From contig CANGXK010000016.1 of assembly GCA_947457715.1 (NCBI GenBank), positions 1 through 17,085 on the forward strand: a DNA stretch of 17,085 bases. Reading direction: 5' to 3'. How positions within the stretch are numbered: the first letter of the stretch is position 1; each line of letters opens with the position of its first letter. This DNA is from Gemmatimonadota bacterium. GTDB taxonomy: Bacteria > Gemmatimonadota > Gemmatimonadetes > Gemmatimonadales > Gemmatimonadaceae. The notes below the pieces were generated by a model. The model was not told the DNA's origin, did not search any database, and saw only the letters and a program-made list of their open reading frames with translations. Shown here in pieces: positions 8,134-16,742 of the stretch. The position numbers and the translations under genes were made by a program.

Positions 8134-9204
8134 ATGACTGCAATGCCTGACTCCGTTGACGCTTCGCCCCGCAAGGGCAGCCGCACGTCCGACTACGATT
8201 ACGCGCTCCCCGAGGGGCGTATCGCGCAGCGTCCCGCCGAGCCGCGCGATACGAGCCGCATGCTGGTGGTCGATCGGCGCGACGGGTCCATCGCGCATCG
8301 CACCTTTCGCGACATCGCCGGGCTGATTCCCGCCGGTGATGCGATCGTCGTGAACACCACGAAGGTATTCCGCGCGCGTCTGCTCGGTCAGCGGGAGAAC
8401 GGCGGGCCGGCAGAGATCCTGCTGTTACGTCCGGTCGATGGCGATCACTTCGAAGCGATGATTCACCCGGGCGGCAAGTTGCGCCCGGGTCGCGTGGTCA
8501 CGATCGCCCCCGACTTCCGGGTCGAGATCGTGGAGACGACGCCCCGACGCACCCGCATTGTACGCCTGCATACCAACGGCGACGTGGCGGGTGCGATCGA
8601 GCAGTACGGTCATGTGCCGCTGCCGCCCTATATCGAACGCGACGACGAATCGGGCGACATCGCCCGCTACCAGACGGTGTACGCCGATACGGTCGGCTCG
8701 GTCGCAGCCCCCACGGCCGGTCTGCACTTCACCCCCGACCTGCTCGACACGCTGTGCACCCGCGGCGTCGAAATGGCGAACGTGCTCCTGCACGTCGGGG
8801 CCGGCACGTTCCGACCGGTGAGCGACGAAGATCCGTCGCAGCACATGATGCACGAGGAATGGTGCGAGATCACGAGCGACACGGCCAAGCAGCTGAACGC
8901 CGTCCGCGCGCGCGGCAACGCGGTGTGGGCGATCGGCACGACGAGTGTACGTACGCTCGAGACGGCCACCGATGTGCATGGCGCCATCCACCCGTTTAGC
9001 GGCGAGACGAACATTTTCCTGCGGCCGCCCGCTGCGATCCGCAGTATCGACCGTCTCGTCACCAACTTTCACCTGCCGAAGTCCACCCTCGTGATGCTGG
9101 TCGCCGCCTTTGCCGGCTACGACCTCACCATGCAGGCGTACCGGACCGCCGTGGCGGAGAACTACCGGTTCTATTCGTACGGCGACGCGATGTGCATCCT
9201 GTAA
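8134..9204 (+). CDS. queA: S-adenosylmethionine:tRNA ribosyltransferase-isomerase QueA
   Basis: A 356-residue enzyme that transfers and isomerises the ribosyl group of SAM onto preQ1 at tRNA position 34 to give epoxyqueuosine. Family landmarks are NTTKVFRARLLG, IHPGGKLRPG, AAPTAGLHFT, LHVGAGTFRPV, GTTSVRTLE and TNFHLPKSTLVML. Length fits the family. The start is uncertain: ATG 8134 and ATG 8143 are both possible, a TTG at 8116 less so, and none has a clear Shine-Dalgarno site; the N-terminal 23 residues before SDYDYALPE are poorly conserved in any case. It lies 62 bp after the GWxTD gene and before tgt, which acts one step earlier in the same pathway. Confidence 0.96.
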   Translation: MTAMPDSVDASPRKGSRTSDYDYALPEGRIAQRPAEPRDTSRMLVVDRRDGSIAHRTFRDIAGLIPAGDAIVVNTTKVFRARLLGQRENGGPAEILLLRPVDGDHFEAMIHPGGKLRPGRVVTIAPDFRVEIVETTPRRTRIVRLHTNGDVAGAIEQYGHVPLPPYIERDDESGDIARYQTVYADTVGSVAAPTAGLHFTPDLLDTLCTRGVEMANVLLHVGAGTFRPVSDEDPSQHMMHEEWCEITSDTAKQLNAVRARGNAVWAIGTTSVRTLETATDVHGAIHPFSGETNIFLRPPAAIRSIDRLVTNFHLPKSTLVMLVAAFAGYDLTMQAYRTAVAENYRFYSYGDAMCIL

Positions 9205-9234
9205 GTCCGGCGCTTCGTTCCGTCGATCGCTGGT

Positions 9235-9317
9235 GAGTTTGGAGTGGCGGGTTCGAGTCCCGAGTTCTGGGTTTGTGCGACCCACGACTCGACACCCAAA
9301 CTCGCAACCCGAAACTC
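9235..9317. other. Large intergenic hairpin made of two mirrored heptamer arrays
   Basis: The left arm 9235-9272 and right arm 9280-9317 are imperfect inverted repeats (28 of 38 positions pair) around a 7-nt loop (TTGTGCG). Reading outward from the loop, the left arm is TCTGGGT, CCCGAGT, TCGAGT, GGCGGGT, TTGGAGT, GAGT and the right arm is ACCCACG, ACTCGAC, ACCCAA, ACTCGCA, ACCCGAA, ACTC. Both arms have a 6-nt unit in third place. No T-tract follows, so it is not a standard intrinsic terminator. It lies between queA and tgt and may separate or stabilise their transcripts. Confidence 0.75.
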
Positions 9318-9330
9318 ACGTGAGAGCCAG

Positions 9331-9333
<3 letters not shown>
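9284..9333. repeat. Heptamer-array copy matching 1-50
   Basis: This segment aligns without a gap to 1-50 (37 of 50 identical). It covers most of the right arm of the hairpin at 9235-9317 plus a 13-nt tail, TGAGAGCCAGTAG, which matches the tail of the first copy at 9 of 13 positions. The tail runs into the putative -10 box of tgt. Confidence 0.65.
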
Positions 9334-10841
<1,508 letters not shown>

Positions 10842-10848
10842 GGTATCC

Positions 10849-11415
10849 GTGTCGTTGCTCGATATTCACGTCCTGGGTTCGCCGATTCTCCGCCAGGATA
10901 CAGAACGCGTCGAGCAGTTCACGCCGGAGTTGCGGCGGCTCGTGGACGACATGTTCGACACGATGGACAAAGCGAAGGGCGTCGGTCTTGCGGCCCCGCA
11001 GGTGGGGCGTCGCGAACGGCTGGCGGTAGTCGAGGTGGATGAGACGCGGCTCGTCGTCATCAACCCCGAGATCATCCTGAAGGAAGGGTCGGTGCGCGGG
11101 GAAGAAGGCTGTCTCTCCATCCCCGAGGTCTACGCCGACGTCGACCGGTTTTCCCGCGTCATCGTGCGCGCGCAGGACATCGACGGGGTGTGGTACGAAG
11201 TCGAAGGCACCGAACTGCTGGGGCGGTGCCTGCAGCACGAAATCGATCACCTGCACGGCCGCCTGTTCACCGACCGTCTCAGCCTGCTCAAGCGTCGCGC
11301 CGCGATGCGCGAGTGGGAGTACGAGAAGGCGAAGTACCCGAAGCTCCTGCGTGTGCTCCCCGTCGGCGACCTGCCGAAAGAGCGCGACGCCAAGACACCC
11401 GACACGAAGGCATAA
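10849..11415 (+). CDS. def: Peptide deformylase
   Basis: A 188-residue metalloenzyme that removes the formyl group from nascent proteins. The three signature motifs are complete: GVGLAAPQVG (44-53), EGCLS (86-90) with metal ligand Cys88, and HEIDH (130-134) with ligands His130 and His134 and catalytic Glu131. The GTG start at 10849 was chosen because GAGG lies 5 nt upstream (10840-10843) and the protein begins with the usual hydrophobic stretch; the longer frame would overlap yajC by 50 bp. It lies 7 bp after yajC and 18 bp before fmt, its functional counterpart. Confidence 0.96.
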   Translation: MSLLDIHVLGSPILRQDTERVEQFTPELRRLVDDMFDTMDKAKGVGLAAPQVGRRERLAVVEVDETRLVVINPEIILKEGSVRGEEGCLSIPEVYADVDRFSRVIVRAQDIDGVWYEVEGTELLGRCLQHEIDHLHGRLFTDRLSLLKRRAAMREWEYEKAKYPKLLRVLPVGDLPKERDAKTPDTKA

Positions 11416-11433
11416 CCGGAGACCGCCCCACCC

Positions 11434-12399
11434 GTGCGCATTCTCTTCTGGGGCACTCCCGATTTCGCCGTTCCGCCGCTTCGCGCGCTGATTGGCGAAG
11501 GACATGACGTGGTCGGCGTCGTCACACAGCCCGACAAGCCGCGCGGCCGGTCGCGCACGCAGCTCGATCCGTCGCCGGTCAAGCGCGTTGCGCTCGAAGA
11601 AGGCATCCCCGTGCTGCAGCCCGAGAAGCCGCGCGGCGATCAATTCCTCGACGCCATGCGCGCGCTCGCGCCCGACATCTCAGTGGTCGTCGCCTACGGG
11701 TGCATCCTGCCCAAGGCGGCCATCGATCTGCCGCCGCTCGGCACACTCAACATTCACGGCTCGATCCTGCCCGCGCTGCGCGGTGCCGCGCCGATTCAGG
11801 CCGCGATTCTCGACGGCATGACCGAAACGGGCATCACGATCATGCAGATGGTGCCCGCGCTCGACGCCGGCGACATGCTGCACGTGCTGCGCACGCCGAT
11901 CCTGGCCGACGAAACCTACGGCGAGTTGCACGACCGCCTCTCCGAATTGGGAGCGCTGGCGATCGTGCAGGCGCTCGCCATGATTGACGCGCAGATCGTG
12001 CGTCCCGTGCCGCAGGATGCCGCCGAGTCGACGTATGCCTCGAAGATCGATCGTGACATGGCCCGCCTCGACTTCACCTGGTCGGCCGAGCACGTGTCGC
12101 GTGTCACGCGTGCCTTCGACCCCCGTCCCGGTGCCTTCGCCAGCTTGCGCGGCGTGGAGACGAAGCTGTTCAGCGTGCGCGTGGTGGGCGACGGTACGAA
12201 CGACGAGCTCGACGAACCCACGCGGGCGAGCCCGCCAGGCACCGTACGCTCGGCAAACGACGAGGGGCTGCTGGTGCGCTGCGGCGAAGGCGCTGTGCGC
12301 TTCATGGATGTGCAGCCCAGCGGAAAGCCGCGCATGACCGCCGCCGCGTTGGCGCGCGGACGCGGTGTCTCCGTGGGCGACCTGCTCGAACCCGCGTGA
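11434..12399 (+). CDS. fmt: Methionyl-tRNA formyltransferase
   Basis: A 321-residue enzyme that formylates initiator Met-tRNA with 10-formyltetrahydrofolate. The N-terminal formyltransferase domain has the opening MRILFWGTPDFAVPPL-type motif (with a GTG start), the active-site triad Asn106, His108 and Asp144 in LNIHGSILP and PALDAGDML, and RGAAPIQ. The numbering equals that of E. coli Fmt. The C-terminal OB-like domain (about 205-321) binds tRNA. The pair def-fmt is the common order. A GGAG lies 12 nt before the start, rather far; coupling from def is likely. Confidence 0.96.
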   Translation: MRILFWGTPDFAVPPLRALIGEGHDVVGVVTQPDKPRGRSRTQLDPSPVKRVALEEGIPVLQPEKPRGDQFLDAMRALAPDISVVVAYGCILPKAAIDLPPLGTLNIHGSILPALRGAAPIQAAILDGMTETGITIMQMVPALDAGDMLHVLRTPILADETYGELHDRLSELGALAIVQALAMIDAQIVRPVPQDAAESTYASKIDRDMARLDFTWSAEHVSRVTRAFDPRPGAFASLRGVETKLFSVRVVGDGTNDELDEPTRASPPGTVRSANDEGLLVRCGEGAVRFMDVQPSGKPRMTAAALARGRGVSVGDLLEPA

Positions 12400-12409
12400 G
12401 AACCTTTCG

Positions 12410-13750
12410 ATGGCCGTCGTGACGAAGAAGCCGCAGAACCTATCGGGCGTGACCGAATCACGCGCCGCCGCCGCCATGGTGCTGGCCGACCTGCGCAACG
12501 GCGCCATGCTCGACGCCGCCTTCGAGCGGTATGTCGGGCCGCTCGATGCGCGCGACCGTCGCTGGGTCCAGGAACTGCTCTGGGGGATGCTGCGCTCGCG
12601 CAATCGTCTCGATGCCATGCTCGCCGAACGCGTGCGCGGCGGTATCGCCAAGATCGACGTCGATGTGGCCGACCTGCTGCGACTCGGAGCCTATCAGCTG
12701 CTCAACATGGGCAGCGTGCCGGCGTATGCCGCGATTGGACAGACCGTCGAGCTCACCAAGCGCCGTCATGGCATCGGTGCCAGCAAGCTGGTGAACGCCG
12801 TGCTGCGTCGTATCGACCGCGAGCGCGACATCATCGAACCGCCGGTACCGTCCGAGCCGCTCGAAGCGCTGGCGCAGCAGTATTCGCATCCGCGGTGGGT
12901 GATTGCGCGCTGGGTCGACCGCTGGGGCATGGAAGACACCGAGCGCCTGCTGGCCATGAACAACGAGCCCGCATCGATCACGGTACGCCCGTATGGCGTG
13001 GATCGCGCGCAGCTCGACGCTATGCTCACCGGCGCCGCGGTGACCACGCACGAGGTCCCGCTGGTGCCTGATTCTATCCGACTCGGCCCCGGTGTGGCCC
13101 TCACCGAACTGGGCACGTTCAAGCAGGGCTTGTTCTTCGTGCAGGATCCGGCGGCCACCTTGGTCGCGAAGTATGCGTTCGTCCCCGAGGGCGGCGTGGT
13201 GGTCGATCTGTGCGCCGCCCCCGGTGGCAAGGCCCTCGAGCTCTCGCGCCGCGCGCGGCTGGTGTTCGCGGCCGATGCGAAGATGGCGCGTGTGGAGCGC
13301 ATGCTGACCGGTTTCGGCCGACTCGATGCGACGAATCTGATCCCGATCGTCTGCGACGCGCGTCATCCTGCCCTCGGCGACGCCGATGTGGTGGTCATCG
13401 ACGTACCCTGCACCGGTACCGGCACCTTCCGCCGTCACCCCGACGCGCGCTGGCGCCTGCGCATGTCCGATTTCGCCGTATTGCCGGCGCTGCAGCGCGA
13501 AATTCTGCTGGCCGCCGCCGCGATGGTGAAGCCCGGTGGATTGCTGGTGTACAGCACCTGCTCGCTCGAACTCGAAGAGAACGACGACCAGATCGAGTCA
13601 TTCCTCGCCACGCACAAGGACTTCACGCTGGACCCCCCGCCGGCGGGCACGGTACCGGAATCGGTGTTGGACAACGGACTCCTCCGCGTGTTGCCACAGC
13701 GGCATGGCACTGACGGCGCCTTCGCGGCGCGGTTGCGGAGAACGGCGTAA
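12410..13750 (+). CDS. rsmB: 16S rRNA m5C967 methyltransferase RsmB
   Basis: A 446-residue enzyme that methylates cytosine 967 of 16S rRNA. The N-terminal NusB-like domain (about 15-140) is followed by a Rossmann SAM domain with VVVDLCAAPGGKALELSRRA (263-282). The two catalytic cysteines are Cys334 in DVPCTGTG and Cys384 in YSTCS, as in RsmB/RsmF enzymes. The NusB-like domain marks it as RsmB rather than RsmF. ATG 12410 lies 10 bp after fmt; an upstream in-frame start would overlap fmt and add no conserved residues. Its stop shares one base with the next start (TAATG). Confidence 0.95.
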   Translation: MAVVTKKPQNLSGVTESRAAAAMVLADLRNGAMLDAAFERYVGPLDARDRRWVQELLWGMLRSRNRLDAMLAERVRGGIAKIDVDVADLLRLGAYQLLNMGSVPAYAAIGQTVELTKRRHGIGASKLVNAVLRRIDRERDIIEPPVPSEPLEALAQQYSHPRWVIARWVDRWGMEDTERLLAMNNEPASITVRPYGVDRAQLDAMLTGAAVTTHEVPLVPDSIRLGPGVALTELGTFKQGLFFVQDPAATLVAKYAFVPEGGVVVDLCAAPGGKALELSRRARLVFAADAKMARVERMLTGFGRLDATNLIPIVCDARHPALGDADVVVIDVPCTGTGTFRRHPDARWRLRMSDFAVLPALQREILLAAAAMVKPGGLLVYSTCSLELEENDDQIESFLATHKDFTLDPPPAGTVPESVLDNGLLRVLPQRHGTDGAFAARLRRTA

Positions 13751-14310
13751 TGGCTGCCGCGAAGACGCCCGGCACGCGTCCCCCGCGCGGTCTGAAATCG
13801 ACGCCGCGCACGTGGTTCATTCGCGCCGCGGTCGCGGCCGCGGCGGGCCTCATCCTCGGCGGCGCCGGCGGCGTGGTCACGGTGCGCACACTCGAACCGG
13901 GGCGCGCCAACGCGGTCGACTCCGTGCAGGCGGTGCTCGATAGCATCGCCCGCGGGACGATCCCCGAGGCGACCGCCGCCGAACGCGACCAAAAGTCGCT
14001 GCGGCAGGCCGACAGTGCATCGCAGGCCGAACAGGCGGCGGACAGCGCCGCCAACGAGGACGTCCTCCTCCCAGTCCCCGACGTGGTCGGCCTCGAAGAA
14101 GGGGCGGCCCGCGAACGGCTACTCGATGCCGGGCTCCTGGTTGGTGAAGTACAGTTCCGCGCCAGTAGCAGCCCCGCCGGTCTCGTGCTCGCCACGACGC
14201 CGCCCGCCGGCAGCCTGCTCGACGCGAGCGGCACCGTGACACTCGTGATCAGCGATGGTCGTTCCCCCGCTGACACGCTCCTCATCCCTCAGCTCCATCC
14301 GGCTCCATGA
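13750..14310 (+). CDS. Membrane-anchored single-PASTA-domain protein
   Basis: A 186-residue protein with a short basic cytoplasmic tail (1-23), one membrane helix (about 24-46, rich in Ala and Gly), an Ala/Asp/Ser-rich extracytoplasmic spacer (about 50-105) and one PASTA domain (about 106-169: PVPDVVGLEEGAARERLL, then GLVLATTPPAGSLL and GTVTLVISDG). PASTA domains bind peptidoglycan fragments or proteins at the cell wall. There is no kinase or penicillin-binding domain in this gene or beside it. It lies between rsmB and rpe, the place of the PASTA kinase prkC in Bacillus. It overlaps rsmB by 1 bp and rpe by 4 bp. Function is inferred only from the domain. Confidence 0.88.
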   Translation: MAAAKTPGTRPPRGLKSTPRTWFIRAAVAAAAGLILGGAGGVVTVRTLEPGRANAVDSVQAVLDSIARGTIPEATAAERDQKSLRQADSASQAEQAADSAANEDVLLPVPDVVGLEEGAARERLLDAGLLVGEVQFRASSSPAGLVLATTPPAGSLLDASGTVTLVISDGRSPADTLLIPQLHPAP

Positions 14311-14972
14311 CCGTTCGCATTGCGCCCTCCGTGCTCAGCGCCGATTTCTGCAAACTCGGCGAAGAGATCGCCCTGTGCGACGCCGGTGGCGCCGACTGGA
14401 TTCACGTCGATGTGATGGACGGTCGCTTCGTGCCGAGTCTGTCGTTCGGCGTCAAAGTGATTGAAGCGGCCCGTCGGTCGAGCACAAAGATCATCGACGT
14501 GCACCTCATGGTCGTCGAGCCCGAGCAGTATTTCGACGACTACGTGAAAGCCGGTGCCGATGTGCTCACCATTCACGCCGAAGCCGCCACGCATCTCGAC
14601 CGCCAGCTCAGACGCATCAAGGCGCTGGGCTGCAAGGCTGGCGTGGCGCTCAATCCGGCCACGCCGTTGTCGGTGATCGAGGAAGTCGTGCACATGGTGG
14701 ACCTGGTGCTCATCATGAGCGTCAATCCGGGCTATGGTGGACAGTCCTTCATCGAGTATTCGATTGACAAGATCGCCCGCGCCCGGCTGCTGCTCGATCA
14801 GGCCGGGAGCAATGCCGTGCTGCAGGTGGACGGTGGGATTTCGCGCGACACGATCCAGCGCTGCTGGGAAGCGGGCGCCGATACGTTCGTCGCCGGCCAT
14901 GCGATCTTCGGCGCGGCCGATCCGCAGGCCGAGATCGAAGTGCTGCGCAACCTCTGCGTGGAGCAGGTATGA
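14307..14972 (+). CDS. rpe: Ribulose-phosphate 3-epimerase
   Basis: A 221-residue TIM-barrel enzyme that interconverts ribulose 5-phosphate and xylulose 5-phosphate in the pentose phosphate pathway. Landmarks are the opening IAPSVLSADF with Ser8, the metal ligands His33, Asp35 (WIHVDVMDGRFVP), His66 (DVHLMV) and Asp175 (VDGGIS), and the phosphate loop MSVNPGYGGQ. Length and motifs are standard. The ATG overlaps the PASTA gene stop (ATGA), and its own stop overlaps the next start in the same way. Confidence 0.97.
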   Translation: MTVRIAPSVLSADFCKLGEEIALCDAGGADWIHVDVMDGRFVPSLSFGVKVIEAARRSSTKIIDVHLMVVEPEQYFDDYVKAGADVLTIHAEAATHLDRQLRRIKALGCKAGVALNPATPLSVIEEVVHMVDLVLIMSVNPGYGGQSFIEYSIDKIARARLLLDQAGSNAVLQVDGGISRDTIQRCWEAGADTFVAGHAIFGAADPQAEIEVLRNLCVEQV

Positions 14973-15520
14973 CCGCGAAACAACAGTGGCTCGTGGTGCT
15001 GGGCATCATCGCCGTGCTCGCCGGTGGGGCGTTTGCCGCCTCGCACTTCCTCAAGGATGAACTGACCAGCGTTTCGGTCGGCTCCGATGCCCCGGGCTTC
15101 GCCGCGAAAACGCTGACCCCGACGCCGGCCATGAAGACGCTCACCGATTATCGCGGCGAAGTGGTGCTGCTGAATATCTGGGCGACATGGTGCATCCCGT
15201 GCCGCACCGAGATGCCGAGCATCGAAGCTGTGCATCAGGCACTCGCGCCTCAGGGACTCAAAGTCGTCGCCGTCAGCATCGACGATGAAGGCGCCGAGCA
15301 GAAAATTCTGGACTTTGCGAAGGAGTTCAAGCTGACGTTCGAGATGTTGCACGATCCCTCCGGTTCGATCCAGGGGATTTATCGCACGACCGGCGTGCCG
15401 GAGACGTTCGTCATAGGCCGCGACGGTGTCATTCGCAAGAAGTGGATCGGCGCGGAAGACTGGAACTCCGACGGCAACCAGCGGCTCTTGTCGTCGCTGC
15501 TGGCCGAACCCAAGCCGTAG
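14969..15520 (+). CDS. Membrane-anchored TlpA/ResA-like thioredoxin-fold protein
   Basis: A 183-residue extracytoplasmic thiol-disulfide oxidoreductase. One N-terminal signal-anchor helix (about 7-24) is followed by a thioredoxin fold with active site WCIPC (Trp74, Cys75, Cys78) in NIWATWCIPCRTEMP and the cis-proline Pro144 in GVPETF. The AhpC/TSA-like insert typical of TlpA/ResA is present. Such proteins reduce cytochrome c apoproteins or other envelope thiols; no cytochrome c maturation gene is in the window, so the client is unknown. GGAG lies 5 nt before the ATG (14960-14963), one of the few clear ribosome binding sites here. It overlaps rpe by 4 bp. Confidence 0.92.
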   Translation: MTAKQQWLVVLGIIAVLAGGAFAASHFLKDELTSVSVGSDAPGFAAKTLTPTPAMKTLTDYRGEVVLLNIWATWCIPCRTEMPSIEAVHQALAPQGLKVVAVSIDDEGAEQKILDFAKEFKLTFEMLHDPSGSIQGIYRTTGVPETFVIGRDGVIRKKWIGAEDWNSDGNQRLLSSLLAEPKP

Positions 15521-15624
15521 TGCCGCAGGTCAATCGCGTGGCGTGGCCGAACGTCGTCCGTGGCGTGTCTGCCCTCGTGCTCGCCGCCGCGCTCTGGCTC
15601 TACGTGCACGCGGTACATGTCTGA
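15520..15624 (+). CDS. Possible 34-residue single-pass membrane peptide
   Basis: A GTG that shares one base with the thioredoxin stop (TAGTG) opens a frame of 34 codons, ending 8 nt inside tsaD. The product starts VPQVNRVAWPNVVRGV and ends SALVLAAALWLYVHAVHV, so residues about 12-33 form one membrane helix with a basic residue on the N-terminal side. Without it, about 96 bp would lie empty in an operon where other neighbours touch or nearly touch. Overlap at both ends suggests coupled translation. There is no Shine-Dalgarno site, and a longer in-frame version back to 15442 would overlap the thioredoxin gene. I recognise no family. Confidence 0.42.
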   Translation: MPQVNRVAWPNVVRGVSALVLAAALWLYVHAVHV

Positions 15625-16690
15625 TATCGTGCCGCGCCGCATGCTCGGCATCGAAACGTCATGCGACGAGACGTCGGCGGCCGTCGTGTACGGCACGCCC
15701 ACCGACATGCGTCTCGAATCGCTGGTGATTCTGTCGCAGGATGTGCACCGGCTGTTCGGCGGTGTCGTGCCGGAAATCGCCAGCCGGCAGCATCTCACCG
15801 GCATCGTGCCCGCCGTGCGTACCGCGTTGGACGATGCCAAGGTGTCGCTCAGGGATCTCGATGCGATCGCCGTCACCCACGCGCCGGGACTCGTGGGCGC
15901 GCTGCTCGTGGGCACGAGCTACGCCAAGGCGCTGGGCTTCACGCACGACCTGCCGGTCGTACCGGTGCATCATCTCGAAGGGCATCTGTTCGCGACGCTG
16001 CTCGAACACCCCGAGGCGAAGCCGCCGTTTACGGCCCTGCTGGTGAGTGGCGGGCACACGTTGCTGCTCGACGTCGAGGCATGGGGACGCTATCGCCTGC
16101 TGGGGCAGACGCGCGACGATGCCGCCGGCGAAGCATTCGACAAAGTGGCCAAGTTGCTGGGTCTGCCGTACCCCGGCGGTCGTTTACTGGAAGAGCTGGC
16201 ACGCACCGCCGACTCGCCGGTGCACAAGCATCCGCATCGCTTTGCGCGACCGATGCTGCGCAAGTCGGCCGAGCCGGGTGATGAGGATTACTACGACTGT
16301 TCGTTCAGTGGTCTCAAGACGGCGGCATTGTACGCCGTGCGCGACGCCGAGAAAGCGGGTGTGCTTGGCGAGCAGCGGGCCAGCATTGCGCGCGGCTTTC
16401 AGGACTCACTCATCGAAACGCTGGCGGAGAAGGTGGCGCGCGCCGCGCGTTGCCATCGTCGCACCCGCGTGGTGCTGGGCGGCGGTGTGGCCTGCAATCG
16501 CGCTTTGCAGGAGGCCATTCGCGAGCGCGTGGCACCACGTGGGACCGTGTTCGCGCCCATGCCGCGGTTGGCCACTGACAACGCCGCGATGATCGCCGCC
16601 GCCGGGCTGTTCCGGTTCGAGGCCGGTGAACGGGCCGATCCCACGATGACCGCGCAAGCATCCCTGCCGATCCCCGGTATCTTTTCGTAA
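15617..16690 (+). CDS. tsaD: tRNA N6-adenosine threonylcarbamoyltransferase TsaD
   Basis: A 357-residue ASKHA-fold enzyme that transfers threonylcarbamoyl from TC-AMP to A37 of ANN-reading tRNAs, together with TsaB and TsaE. It starts with LGIETSCDETSAAVV, carries the iron-binding HHLEGH motif (His119, His123) and Asp321 in ATDNAAM, plus SGGHT, DDAAGEAFDKVAKLLGL and GGGVACN for nucleotide binding. ATG 15617 was chosen because it places the family's first strand 9 residues in; upstream codons in frame belong to a non-homologous stretch. tsaB and tsaE are not in the window. Confidence 0.97.
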   Translation: MSDIVPRRMLGIETSCDETSAAVVYGTPTDMRLESLVILSQDVHRLFGGVVPEIASRQHLTGIVPAVRTALDDAKVSLRDLDAIAVTHAPGLVGALLVGTSYAKALGFTHDLPVVPVHHLEGHLFATLLEHPEAKPPFTALLVSGGHTLLLDVEAWGRYRLLGQTRDDAAGEAFDKVAKLLGLPYPGGRLLEELARTADSPVHKHPHRFARPMLRKSAEPGDEDYYDCSFSGLKTAALYAVRDAEKAGVLGEQRASIARGFQDSLIETLAEKVARAARCHRRTRVVLGGGVACNRALQEAIRERVAPRGTVFAPMPRLATDNAAMIAAAGLFRFEAGERADPTMTAQASLPIPGIFS

Positions 16691-16706
16691 GCGGCAGGGT
16701 CGCCGT

Positions 16707-16741
16707 ACTCCCTCCCCCGCACTCCCTACTCCCTACTCCGC
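16707..16741. repeat. Five-unit heptamer array between tsaD and lgt
   Basis: This reads as exact 7-nt units ACTCCCT, CCCCCGC, ACTCCCT, ACTCCCT, ACTCCGC and fills most of the 52-bp spacer, ending 1 bp before the lgt GTG. The units share the ACTC head with the arrays at 1-50 and 9280-9320. On the minus strand, four runs of three or more G (opposite 16710-16712, 16714-16718, 16724-16726 and 16731-16733) with loops of 1, 5 and 4 nt fit a G-quadruplex pattern. Confidence 0.7.
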
Positions 16742-16742
16742 T

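Noticed and set aside
6371..8143. A 590-codon open frame on the minus strand opposite the GWxTD gene
   Set aside because: It lies wholly against a gene with a signal peptide and family motifs; its product is His/Arg-rich without any recognisable domain. Long antisense frames are common in GC-rich coding DNA.
9247..9265. A tRNA T-arm-like sequence, GCGGGTTCGAGTCCCGA
   Set aside because: Four of five stem pairs and the loop match the tRNA consensus, but no D arm, anticodon arm or acceptor stem fits around it, and the heptamer repeat explains the bases.
9235..9317. Intrinsic (Rho-independent) terminator for queA
   Set aside because: The stem is long and imperfect and is followed by GAGAGCCAG rather than a run of T.
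12458..13438. A 326-codon minus-strand frame opposite rsmB
   Set aside because: It is fully contained in rsmB, which has both catalytic cysteines and the SAM motif; the antisense product shows no domain.
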